From positions 63,550,242 through 63,614,241 of the forward strand of contig OZ038381.1 in assembly GCA_964036045.1 (NCBI GenBank): a stretch of 64,000 nt of DNA, in the 5' to 3' direction. Below are positions 21,727-31,931 of this stretch, in pieces. The first letter of the stretch is position 1. The number at the start of each line of letters is the position of its first letter. The DNA is from Eutreptiella sp. 'Long Island Sound 2002' (Eukaryota; Euglenozoa; Euglenophyceae; Eutreptiales; Eutreptiaceae). The position numbers and the translations under genes were made by a program. The notes beneath the pieces are model-generated. The model did no database searches, was not told the DNA's origin, and saw only the letters and a list, made by a program, of their open reading frames with translations.

Positions 21727-22023
21727 TCAATCCTGGGCCTCATTTGCCGGGAGGACGGCCTTGACGGGGTCCAAAAGGTGAGGCCGGTTCCCCTCTAAAC
21801 ACAGTGCTGCATACTGCCAGGTTGAGGATGCCTTGCTCTTCCTTGTTGCTTCTTTTAACATCCCCACTGTTAACGTGTTTACATTCGGGTCACAAACAAA
21901 ATTGCACGTGTGGAGGCTGGCTAACACACTTCCTTCCCTATGCTCTACACGTTGTTTGCATTCTTCCTCTCGGTGCTTCTCGAAAAGGAACTGCGTCTTC
22001 GAGTCAGTACACTCTTTGTAGCT
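21727..22023 (-). CDS. Hypothetical 98-codon ORF, duplicate 1 (possible exon)
   Basis: The frame opens after a TAG at 22026-22024 and ends with TGA after NEAQD. It contains DSKTQFLFEKHREEECKQR and NFVCDPNVNTLTVGMLKEA. The copy in the second repeat unit has exactly the same length, with replacements but no frameshift or stop. That suggests the reading frame was maintained for some time. There is no ATG in the early part, so if real it would be an internal exon (the in-frame TAG could belong to an intron acceptor) or a transposon fragment. Family not recognised. Confidence 0.35.
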   Translation of the reverse strand, partial: SYKECTDSKTQFLFEKHREEECKQRVEHREGSVLASLHTCNFVCDPNVNTLTVGMLKEATRKSKASSTWQYAALCLEGNRPHLLDPVKAVLPANEAQD

Positions 22024-22351
22024 CTACGCAGCATCCTCGCCCATGGTCATACTCCCTAAAAGAACAAGCATGCTGCTTGTAATGCCGATCTTTGAAATGC
22101 TTCAGGCGCACACGGATGCAAGCTTCCATAAGAATAAATCTAAAAACCCGCGCGCGGATCCTACTGAGCCTCAATATGTAACAATTGGAAAGCCAGCAGC
22201 GGGACTTGCACATGGGCTTTTCCCTGGGTTTCTACCCTGTGAAATGATGGTGCGTACCTCTACCCTACACGAACGTAGCAATGCAAAAAGGCAACACCAA
22301 AGCATTGGACGTCTCTGCATATGATCATCATGGTGGCTCCCATACAAATGA

Positions 22352-22648
22352 TCAATCCTGGGCCTCATATGCCGGGAGGACGGCCTTGTCGTGGTCCAAA
22401 AGGTGAGGCCGGTTCCCTCCCAAACGCAGTGCTGCATACTGCCAGGTTGAGGATGCCTTGATCTTCCTAATTGCTTCTTTTAACAACCCCACTGTTAACA
22501 TGTTTACATTCGGGTCACAAACAAAATTGCACCTATGGAGGCTGGCTAACACACTTCCTTCCCTATGCTCTACACGTTGGTTGCATTCTTCCTCTCGGCA
22601 CTTCTCGAAAAGGAACTGCGTCTTTGAGTCAGTATACTCTTTGTAGCT
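22352..22648 (-). CDS. Hypothetical 98-codon ORF, duplicate 2 (possible exon)
   Basis: This is the partner of the ORF at 21727-22023, with identical length and start context. Differences between the two copies include His to Cys, Lys to Asn, Thr to Arg, Met to Leu, Thr to Ile and Cys to Arg, so replacements are not rare. The frame reads NFVCDPNVNMLTVGLLKEAI and ends AYEAQD-stop. Function unknown. Confidence 0.35.
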   Translation of the reverse strand, partial: SYKEYTDSKTQFLFEKCREEECNQRVEHREGSVLASLHRCNFVCDPNVNMLTVGLLKEAIRKIKASSTWQYAALRLGGNRPHLLDHDKAVLPAYEAQD

Positions 22649-23097
22649 CTACTCAGCATCCTTGTCCATGGAGGTATTCCCTAAAAGAACAAGCATGCTG
22701 CTTGTAATGCCGATCTTTGAAAGGCTTCAGGCGCACACGGATGCAAGCTTCCATAAGAACAAATCTAAAAACCCGCGGGCGGATCCTACTGAGCCTCAAT
22801 ATGTAACAATTGAAAAGCCAGCAGCGGGACTTTCACATGGGCTTTTCCCTGGGTTTCTACCCTGTGAAATGATGGCCACCATGAAGTGATCAGCCCCAAG
22901 ACCAAGATCCAGGATGTCGCCGTCGCGCTTCGCCAGCCTTACCGACAGCGACATATTGCAAGCCCTGCTCTTATATGCTACGCACCTCAAGCCCAGCAAA
23001 TGAAGCTACATTAATTAGACGCAAATTCGCATCTCTTCCGACGCATTCCCCTTCAGGCCTCTCCGAGCTACGCTAATGGCGCTCGTCGGGATTGGCG

Positions 23098-23290
23098 TTC
23101 ACCGTCCCCTTGCCCTGCTTACGGGACGTGGACCAACGCCAATCAGAGCACCGCCAGTTACTACCCAGGCGATCCTGTAGAGCAGCCCTGTTCAACGTCC
23201 CCCTGGACTGCTTACGGGCCGCGAACCGACACCACTCAGAACACCGCCAGTGACTACCAAGACGATCCTTTAGTAGAGCAGCGATGTCCG
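23098..23290 (+). repeat. 93-bp tandem units at the 5' side of element B
   Basis: TTCACCGTCC at 23098 and TTCAACGTCC at 23191 start two similar units, each containing a CTGCTTACGGG motif and ACCGCCAGT. A third, partly matching, unit follows from about 23238. Tandem 5' monomers are known as promoter units in some LINE families. The period is a multiple of three, but no protein is implied. Confidence 0.65.
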
Positions 23291-24639
23291 TGTGCCGACA
23301 GCTCCGCCGAGGCGTACCAGACTCACGCGTACTAGAATGCCTACTTGCTCGCCACCTTGCCTGCAAGCCTGCATCCCGTGTCATTATACTAACCAGAGAA
23401 CGCTGCCGCGTACGACGTTCCGGGTACGTTCTCCCACACAACGTGACAACCTGTGGCGAACGTCAGTCAACCTAATGTCAATTTTGCCCAGTCCCCTTAC
23501 TGTCTGCCTAGCGGTGAGGCCCACAGTCCTCAACATCCTGAGCCTGAGCCCCGCCTACCGTCGCCTACCTGCAGTGCGGCACCTGGCATACCAATAGTCA
23601 CGCGCTTGGCAGACCAGTTTGCCACTCTGCACAGCTGTGCACCGCCCCCAGGCTCGTATACGCTACAGAGATCACAATCTGCCCTCCTCTGATAGTGGAA
23701 GGTTCACCAAGACCGCCCGGGTCAGCTGCCCTTTGACGCCGCAGTAGCCGCGCCTCTCCAGGATTTTCTTGTGCATCTAGCACAGATGGCCCGACATGTA
23801 ATTCGCCCTTTTCTACTACCAACCTGTTCCAAGAGCTTGCTGACCTCGCAGCATCCGACTTAGATGACCGCCAAGAGTTCCAGGCCGAGACTTCCCAGAC
23901 ATTCAACTCTGCTCCTCCAGGTTACACCCTTGTAGCATCAGAAGCCGCGTCGGCATTGGTCGAATGTTGCGTGCGTGTCGCTGGACAGCGTGGAAAGAAT
24001 AAATGAGAACAAAGGGAAAGACACACCAAAAGAAAAAATAAACACAGAAATCGTTTTTACTGACCTCCAATCCCCGCCATGAATTTTTGAGCCGCTGTTT
24101 GGCGGGGTCACCAGAAAAATCCACACATCCAGACCTCAGCGAGAACAGAGAGGAGAACCAGACAAGACAGTGAATCCCGTGCATGCCCGAAAAACAAATA
24201 GCAAAATGCATGTCGTAGGACTAGTCCAAAGGAGCGTGAACAAGACGAACAACGTCAAAGAAAACAAAAGTATGTTCCGACGCGGCGAGGTATGGAGCCG
24301 CCAAGAGAATGCCATGCCCCAACAAGCACGACGTCAAAGTGGCACGAGACCAACGCGGTGAAAGACAAAGGGACGAACTCAAGACTACACTACGGGCAAG
24401 GCGAGGACATACATGGCAAGCAAGCACCAAACAACCACACGTAAAGTCGCTTACTCTTGAACGCCGCCAAAACCAAAGAGTGGAGTCACCAAGCATAAAG
24501 CATCGCGCGCTAAATACCGATGAAACCCCTCATCCCCATGCCCTTGTCTATTCATACCACATGGTACCTACCTTGCCCGCGGAGCAAACCGAAATGAACG
24601 GCACCACGAGGCGGAGCGAACACCGAACATGGCGAAGAG
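23238..24639 (+). promoter_or_regulatory. Putative 5' leader of element B, shared with F
   Basis: From 23238 onward the sequence is almost identical to 57586 onward. It is mixed in composition, with many short ORFs and no protein domain. Its position before the A/C-rich tract suggests a promoter/leader region, which is inference only. The match with F begins abruptly at AGAACACCGCC, inside the 93-bp monomer zone. Confidence 0.4.
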
Positions 24640-26212
24640 CCAACGAAACAACAAGCTGCTAAGCAACACACGGCAACGAGACATGGCACAACAGTATGTG
24701 TCACGAACACACCACGACAGAACAAGCAACCATGCAACACCACACAACAACGCAAAAAACCGCGTGCCAAGACACAACACACACCCAAACGCCGCACAAC
24801 ACCACTCAAAACAACACAACACGACGCAACAGAACACCGCAACGAGCGCACCACCACTACACAACGGGAGAGCCACACAACAAACCACAACACGACGGCA
24901 CTACATGACACAACCATGGACCGCAACCAACATACCTATTACACAACGCCACGCAACGCCAAGACACAACTAAAAAAAAACGCCCGCCAACAAGATACAC
25001 TACCCGAAAACAAACAACTAAACAACGATACACCATGACGCAACACAACATGCTACATAATGCAATAAACTGCCAAGCACCAACATGCAACACCGCGTGA
25101 CAATACCCAACGCCAGACACCAACATACAACCCAAAGCACCACGACACAACACGACAACACAACACGCGTAACGCCACGACACAATACAAGAGCCATACG
25201 ACATCACCATAGAAGACAACAACACATAACACAGCGCCACAGAACGCAACAATTACGCGCAACTAACGTACCAACAAAACAACACGCCATTAAGAAGCCA
25301 CACAACAACGAAAATGGCGACAAAAAATGCCACAAAACAACGCTGCAGAACGAAAACCCATCAAAACCCACCACAATCGACAACAACAATACAACACAGC
25401 GCAACAAACCACAAGGCAATGCACCACAACTGAACGCCACAAGACACGCCACCACACCACATGACACGGCACCACACAACACAACAAGACATAACCCAAC
25501 ACCAAACCAACGCCAACGCAACACACAAAGCTGGACACCACGACACAAAGCAGCACCACGAAACGCGCGACACAACACAAGCACACAAGGAAACATCGCA
25601 CAACACGGCAACACGACAATTGACGTAACTCGTGGAACCCACCAAGTACCATCACGAAACACGACACACCACGACGCACTGCCACGCCACACCACGCCGC
25701 ACAACGTAAACACCACAGCAAACCGCAACCTGACGCAACCACATACCACCACCACGGCACAACGCAACACGACGCAGCGTGCCACAACACACCAAACAAC
25801 ACAACGGCTACACAACATGCCCCAAGGCGGCACGCGACAAAAACCAGCGATACACAACAACGTTACACAACAAGAAACACCACAACCCAACGAAAACTAC
25901 ACAACACCACGTAACACGACGCAGTACTACACCACACAACCAACCACCACAAGACAACAGACGATGCGACATGGCAAAGCCAACGTCCGGTACAACACGA
26001 CACCACCCAACGCCACACGACACGACACAGAACACGCTGCCACACGACGCAACGACATAACCACGCGACGCGTCACGAGCAAACACCATCCTACGCAACA
26101 CAACACGACGACGCGGCTACACGACGCCGCACCACGTCACCAACCGGAACATTCTCCAAAAACAAGGTGCCGCAACCCGCCACGACATGACACAACGCAA
26201 CGCACCACCTGA
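24640..26212 (+). repeat. A/C-rich, T-depleted 1.6-kb tract (CAACAC/ACGACG motifs)
   Basis: The plus strand is composed mostly of A and C with scattered G and very little T, in endless variations of CACAACACGACGCAAC. No fixed repeat period was found. The one-sided composition keeps minus frames open as Cys/Val/Leu-rich nonsense and plus frames as Thr/Asn/His/Gln-rich nonsense. The tract ends at a sharp boundary at 26212, where normal sequence begins. It is repeated at 58988-60561. An unstructured A/C-rich leader of the element RNA is a plausible role. Confidence 0.75.
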
Positions 26213-27679
26213 GCCTACCCTGTGTGCCCCGGCTCTTTCACATGGCTAACGCTGACCGGTTCAGAAGCCTGGCATAAAGAGCGCAGTTTGTGCAGTGGAC
26301 TACAGCGGGCGAGGAGAACCCAGGAGACGCCGAAGCCAAGGGCAAGAGGTACGCCACCTGCCAGCCCCGTATATGGTGCACACGCGCATGTGATAACACG
26401 CAGTATGAGGTGCACGCACAGGCGGTACCTCCACGCCCAAGTACATTGCACGCAAGAAAGACCACACGGGCAACACAAACACAGGACATGATTGAGCAGG
26501 AGCACCAGGAGGACGACGCCCGGGGGGAACCCGCAACGCCTAGCACTTGGACAACAGGCGTCTGGCCGACCCCGATGACCTCGGCAGCCCCAGAAGCCGG
26601 GAACACGCACCAGGCGCGCTCTCCCCAAGCCCCACCCAGATGGTATACAGCGCGCACCAGGATCCAACCACCAAGTGGCGCATGGGCCATTACGCCTGCA
26701 CTGCCAACACAACCGGGGCCAGAGGGGGGGAGACGACGGGGGAGGGAACGACATGACGACAACTGGAGTCGCGACCCGACCAAACCCATCACAACGTACA
26801 GACTACAGCGCCCGCAACACACACCGAACCGGAAGCAACATGACACGCCAGTGTACCCCAGGCCTGCACCGCACGGAGTATAGCCAAAACACGGACTACA
26901 GCCACATGCCGCGGCGCGACAGCAACGACCTCAACAGACCCAGCGATGGAGGCCGGGGGCAGGCACCAGGCACATATAACCCCCGCCCTACACCCACAGT
27001 GTACAGCGCACAACGAAAATGAACCCGACAGACCCACGCAGCGACCCAAGGGCACGCCAACCGCTGCCCCGAGACGGCCAGCACGACCGGGCCCCACGGG
27101 CAAAGAGAAACCGGAAGACAGAGAGCACAGCGACCGTTGGACCCGCAACACGACCACACCCTGTCACAACACACTGACTACAGCGACCGAACCACAAAGC
27201 GAACCAAAAACACCACACCGTGTCGGCGTAACCCGAGCCACGACGGCACGGAGTACAGCGCCCGAAACGCGGGCCACTGTCACACACCTCAACACGAGGC
27301 ACAACACCACGGCGACCGGGACGACGCCCTGAGGCCAGAAACACAAGAGGTGCCGTTGGTCAAGGAAACAACGCAGCCAAGCGCACCAGAGGACCACACA
27401 CACCAAGCACTACTATCTGTTTCAAGTGGAACATCCGACACCGCGATGGAAACCCACTCCCACGTATCCATCCCTCCCGAAGCCCCTAACCCACCCCTGG
27501 AATCACTGCCCAGTGGCCACGACGTCTCAGCGAACCACGACCCCATGGACCTAGACAACGATCCACTGCAGGACAGCATCCAACGCGTACTGCAGGTGGC
27601 GGCCGTCGCGCACCAAGGACCCACATGGAGCCTGTACCGGGCACTCAACGAAACGGACCAACGGATAACGGGAACATGA
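26213..27679 (+). pseudogene. Element B ORF1 N-terminal part with repeated T-x-Y-S motif
   Basis: The region is open in changing frames. A short motif recurs: MVYSAHQD, RTDYSARNT, RTEYSQNT followed by DYSHM, TVYSAQRK, HTDYSDRTT and GTEYSARNA. At DNA level these all contain a (G/T)A(C/T)AGC core, at about 26298, 26644, 26801, 26876, 26894, 27000, 27175 and 27252. They lie in two different frames, so at least one frameshift has occurred since the repeats were coding. The end (DPLQDSIQRVLQVAAVA to RITGT) looks like a folded helical segment and stops at TGA 27677. No known domain was recognised. Confidence 0.4.
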
Positions 27680-28540
27680 GAAAACCGAGACCCAGGGGCG
27701 TACATCCAGGAACTGTGAAGGGACATGCAAAACACCCAGCAATAATCGCCGGAAGGAGTGGTGGTGCAGGGACGGGAAACCAAAACTGGAGCCTGGACGA
27801 ACCTCGCAGGAGCGCCGCGCGCGCAGGAGGCCCTGACCTTCATCCAAGAATTCGACGCCCCGCCGCCAACAACTCTCGAGGAAACAGCGGCGGCTCTCGT
27901 CCTGACCCTGCAGAGTTGGACGCGGGGCCACAGCATCGTCCTGCATGACCAAACGGGCCCCCCCTACGCACGCACTGCGACATGCCGACCGACCAACGCG
28001 TCCACGGGTGAAACCCACCTAGAATGTACACCCGAGAGAGAAGATGACGAATACATCCTGGTGCACGCCACCCAACACGGACACAGGGCAACCGAGACTA
28101 AGAAGCCCAGGCCCGAGCCAGCCGCGACCCCCCCACCGAGACCAGCCCCCCGACACTGGACCCTGTACAAGCAGCTGGCCCATGCCCGCACCCTAGCGGA
28201 GCACAGTATCCAACCGTACACGGCAGCTGCGTACGTGGAACTCATGCTACAAGACTGGACCAAGTACGAAACGGAGGTCCTGGAGGGACACACAGGCCAA
28301 ACGGATACCACGTCCTGTACAACATGGGACGACGAAGTGCCAGACAGAGGCATCGGGGCACTGGCTACGACCGTTCGCACCACAATCGAAGACTGCTCAA
28401 GGCCCAACCACCCGTTTGGGGACAACAAAGACCCCGCCATCACGAACGCCATCCTAGGCTACCACAGCTGGTCCACTCAGCAAAGCATCCACCTCCACAC
28501 CCCGCACGATGACCCACGCGAGTGGTACCCTGTTTAATCA
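27680..28540 (+). pseudogene. Element B ORF1 middle part, three in-frame stops at its start
   Basis: The frame that ended at 27679 continues through TGA 27716-27718 and TAA 27743-27745 and is then open from 27758 to 28537. All three stops are also present in copy F. Readable content includes EALTFIQEF, AAALVLTLQSWTRGHS and HWTLYKQLAHARTLAEHSI, probably helical, plus a proline-rich spacer. I recognise no family. A gag-like RNA-binding role is possible by position, but no zinc knuckle is present. Confidence 0.4.
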
Positions 28541-30269
28541 CCAGCGCTGGACCTCTACCTGCACGAAGATGCAACCAGCGGGGCGCACAGCATCACCAGC
28601 CGTCGGTCAACAGTGCCACAACCGATACGGCGGCCACACATACCTCCCAGCCCAACAAAACCCCAAACGCCCCCGCAACACGAACACGAACCCCCGCAAA
28701 AAGGGCACAGCCCACCAGCCCACAAATAGACCGAGCCCCCGAACGCCATCACGACCGTCCAACAACTCCACAAGCCCTCACCTCGCGTCACATCCAAGAC
28801 AACTACCAACTACCCCGAGGGGGGAACCACACAAGCGGCATAGCAACTACATTGCGACTACCGACGGGCACCATCGATTTGAAGAAAATGCTCCCATGAG
28901 TAACAACGATGGAAGTCATGCGCCTCCTCACAGAACACCAAGTACACCTAACACAGGCCATGCACTCCTTATAACCACCCAGGGCACGGCCGCCATTGAA
29001 GGCACAGCCCTGGGAGACGACGACCAAACACCCCAGGCGAGACCGACACAAGCTGTCTGCATGAACGCAACAGAGGGCAGCGAGATTGCAGTCAACCCCG
29101 ACCCGAAGTGGACGGCTATCCACTATACCCTGGACTACACCGAGAGCGACCTCCCGCTGACGGAATGGCAGACAAGGTGGGGCGCTGAAGTCAACTGCCT
29201 CAGCGATGTCGCCCTCGACGACACCCTCACACCAAAGGCCATGGAATCAGCAGGATGTGCCGCCCGTACACACGGGGACCCCACCAAGCACACCCTCTGG
29301 CACTACCCCACCACCATACACCCAGAGGCGGTAACCCAGATCAAGGAGGCGCTCTCTGTGACCCTCCCGGACACCCACAACGCCCACCAGCCAGGGATGT
29401 TCACAATATACTGGAACTTCCCAACAGACACCGGCATGCTGCCCCAGGTCGCCGAGCCCCCACTGCCGCCCACCGTCACGGCACTCGCCAAGGCGGCCCA
29501 AGCCATGGCGCACAGGGAGGGTGCCCCGCAGGACTGGACGCCGAACGTCCTCGTCGAGCAACGCGCCCACCACAACGCCAACAAAGCACGGCAGGCAGGG
29601 CGCAAAATACACCCACCGATACGCGACAAAGCTGGTAACCTCCAGCCCCACAGCCCGTGGATGGTACACTTCATACCAGAAGACCATGGGAAAAATAGGG
29701 AAGGCACGGAAGTGCAAATCACACACGCCCTGGCGCACACGCACCTCAACTACGCCGTCCCCACCTCAAATATGCTCGTCACCTACGGCGAAGCACGGAA
29801 GTCCACGTACAGACTGCTGGCCGACACCGAAGGCACAGCGTACACGGTGTACACCTGGGCACCATACGTGGACCTGCCAGCCCCCATCTGGCACCCGGAC
29901 CCGTCCTGGCACCAACCCCTCCGTGGGAGGCGAGTGCCCCGTCAAGGCATCAAACCCGTGGGGAGCAGCGCCACCGCTGCCCACGCCAACCCGTCCGCCC
30001 CCAACATCATCAACTCCGCTCTCGTAAACGCCACGATGCCTCTCATCGACACGAGATGCCCCACCCCAGATGACACCACCCACAGCAGAACGTGGGGCAC
30101 CATCAGGAGGGCCCTACACCACGACATCGACCGCGACCAAGCCACCTGGATCGAACAAGGCTCTGTCACCATCAGGGTGGGGGGGTGGTTGAACGCCCTA
30201 AACCCCCGGAAAACTGCGCAGGGTGGCAGGGCCCTACATACTATACCCCGTGCGCGACGGCATGGATGA
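28509..30269 (+). CDS. Element B ORF1 C-terminal part (586 codons), unknown protein
   Basis: This is the longest uninterrupted frame in the 5' half of element B. The first ~130 residues are basic and low in complexity. From about residue 180 the sequence becomes ordered, with IHYTLDYTESDLPLTEWQT, MFTIYWNFPTDTGMLP, WMVHFIPEDHGKNREG and YTVYTWAPYVDLPAPIWH. It is rich in aromatic residues and probable beta strands, with no recognised motif. It overlaps the preceding frame (to 28540) and the following one (from 30223), which suggests a single ancestral ORF broken by two frameshifts. Copy F preserves the same frame to the window edge. Confidence 0.5.
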   Translation: MTHASGTLFNHQRWTSTCTKMQPAGRTASPAVGQQCHNRYGGHTYLPAQQNPKRPRNTNTNPRKKGTAHQPTNRPSPRTPSRPSNNSTSPHLASHPRQLPTTPRGEPHKRHSNYIATTDGHHRFEENAPMSNNDGSHAPPHRTPSTPNTGHALLITTQGTAAIEGTALGDDDQTPQARPTQAVCMNATEGSEIAVNPDPKWTAIHYTLDYTESDLPLTEWQTRWGAEVNCLSDVALDDTLTPKAMESAGCAARTHGDPTKHTLWHYPTTIHPEAVTQIKEALSVTLPDTHNAHQPGMFTIYWNFPTDTGMLPQVAEPPLPPTVTALAKAAQAMAHREGAPQDWTPNVLVEQRAHHNANKARQAGRKIHPPIRDKAGNLQPHSPWMVHFIPEDHGKNREGTEVQITHALAHTHLNYAVPTSNMLVTYGEARKSTYRLLADTEGTAYTVYTWAPYVDLPAPIWHPDPSWHQPLRGRRVPRQGIKPVGSSATAAHANPSAPNIINSALVNATMPLIDTRCPTPDDTTHSRTWGTIRRALHHDIDRDQATWIEQGSVTIRVGGWLNALNPRKTAQGGRALHTIPRARRHG

Positions 30270-30906
30270 CCACTGCCCAGGGCTCTGGCCGGGAATCCCC
30301 CGTGCGGGCACCCCTCCCCCCCACACCCTGTTCCAGCCATTGCCTCGACAGCCCGCCCCACTCCCAGGTATCTACTCAGACACGGTAACAGGCGCCAAAG
30401 GAGTGTACCTCACGACGGGAGACACCACCGGCCAAGCCGTGCCCCTCGATCAGGTGCACCACATGGCCCTTGGGCCACAACTACCCAACACCGACAAACC
30501 ACGGCACCCCTTGGCGAGACACGAAACACTCGACCCCAGGCCCGTGAACCCGAACGCCCGCGGCCCTGACAGAGTGCTGCTACACCTCACCACGAAACAC
30601 ACGGCCCAACTCCCGGCCACTCTGGCGGGAGAAAAGTACTTCATCGTGGGAGGCCCTACAGACGATGTCATCACCCTAGCAACCAACACCCTGGCGGCCA
30701 CCACGGACGCCTGGGACGATGCCGTGGGGCACCCCATGGCACGTAAGGACAGGGTGCAGGAGACAGAACACACCCTGACACCGGACCCTGTGAAGCATCT
30801 GGTGAACCAACCAGCCCACCGGAGCAGCACAACCGAAAGGCCGAAGGTCGGAAGGTCACTGATTGGACGGCCTTTATTTGCAGGCCCCCAGATACCCCCA
30901 CTGTGA
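30223..30906 (+). pseudogene. Element B: domain shared with the 5' end of element D
   Basis: The segment reads LPGIYSDTVTGAKGVYL, then GQAVPLDQVHHMALGP, and later KYFIVGGPTDDVITLATNTL. In element D (52874-51930, minus) the corresponding text is YLGTVPGDPGIYIL, GHAIPLHGVESLALGP and HIVLEGQAHHIITAALYTL. The shared pattern and order show a conserved domain upstream of the endonuclease. It looks like a small beta barrel (GIY...G.A.PL..V..LALGP) followed by an alpha/beta unit. Family not recognised. Confidence 0.5.
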
Positions 30907-31931
30907 CACTAACGTGCCACCAACACACCTGGTGGGTAGCACAGTGGAACGCCACGGGCACAACGGACAGAGTCCACACATTCACACCGGAAACGAAGAA
31001 AGCAACCCCACTGGCACTGGGGGACCGTTCTAAACACTCCAGCCACCACACCAACCACCCCCGGCCGCACTGGTTAGCCCGCAGAACGGCGATGCACTGG
31101 ACAGAGGATGCGCCAGCCACAGACACCATGCTGCCCGAGACGTGGCTCACACTCACTCGCAACCTGGCAGCCTACATACGGAAACACGGGACAGCAAGGG
31201 CGAAACGCTGGATGACCCGGCCCACGGACACGGAACGAACCCTCAAACTTCGCACCACCAACCTACAAGAAGACGCAAACCAACTTCCGGGTATGCACCG
31301 ACCACGAGAGGGCAAGGACCGGCATATAGCATCTTTCAAAACCGCAACGCGCCGAAGCCGGCCTCCACACCGGCACCAGAACAACCCCGGCCCAAGCCGA
31401 GGCCTCGTCCAGGGGCAGCGGACACCTCGGCCTGCCGGGCCAAACGGCCCAAACCGGAACCAAAAGCGGCCCCAGCGCCACCATCGCCTGATCCACAAAC
31501 GAAGCCAAAGGCCCAAACGTGCCCATTCTTCACGGCGGCGGAACGTGCCGCCATGCACCCCGAATGGCCAGACGGCGCAGAAGTACAGTGGGTGTTCGGG
31601 GCCACGCTTGGAGGGCAACCAAAGCAATTTGTATGGTTCCGGGGCAAGGTACAGGGCAGACCTGCCACACCTGGCCAAAATGGCAACCTGCAAGATCGAA
31701 TCGCAGGCACTCCCGGAGTGGGGCGAAAAAGCGGTGACCTCAAACCTCGAACTCTGGGACGACAGGCAGTTCCCCGAGTGCCCGTTGCAGCTCCGCACAT
31801 CCGCCAACCGGGTACCGCCGGGCACCATCTGGACAGGTGACGTGCCGCAGGCGTGGCTGGAGGAGCCGGACGTACCAGAGGAGCTACGGTTGGCAACAGC
31901 GATCAACCTCAAACTGCGCCTGGGACAATGA
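30903..31931 (+). pseudogene. Element B: SH3/Tudor-like module upstream of the endonuclease
   Basis: Two overlapping frames (30903-31931 and 31142-31840) carry the signal. A proline/lysine-rich linker leads to CPFFTAAERAAMHPEWP and DGAEVQWVFGATLGG, then FVWFRGKV. Element D has EKGAKVQQPFRNDHTG and WIWCEGTIQYRLR at the same place. The G-A-x-V-Q-x(10-18)-W-x-x-G pattern is what Tudor/PWWP/Agenet-type barrels show. Assignment to a chromatin-reader fold is inference. The two frames show a frameshift near 31650. Confidence 0.4.

Larger units (their letters stand above)
21624..22874. repeat. 626-bp tandem duplication
   Basis: Unit 1 (21624-22249) is followed directly by unit 2 (22250-22874, 625 bp). 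Both start GTGCGTACCTCTACCCTACA and end in CTACCCTGTGAAATGATG. They differ by scattered substitutions and a few 1-bp indels, perhaps 5-7% by eye. Each unit carries the same minus-strand ORF. Confidence 0.9.

Noticed and set aside
23238-23300. LTR of an LTR retrotransposon at the start of the duplicated block
   Set aside because: B and F are direct copies over at least 6.4 kb that include element coding sequence, not terminal repeats of one element. B encodes a LINE-type RT with an AP endonuclease and no integrase or aspartic protease was seen.
25204-25890. Long minus-strand ORF rich in Cys, Val and Leu (also 59553-60209 and several relatives)
   Set aside because: It is the complement of the A/C-rich tract. 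Its residues follow from the skewed base composition, overlapping frames look the same, and no domain or signal is visible.
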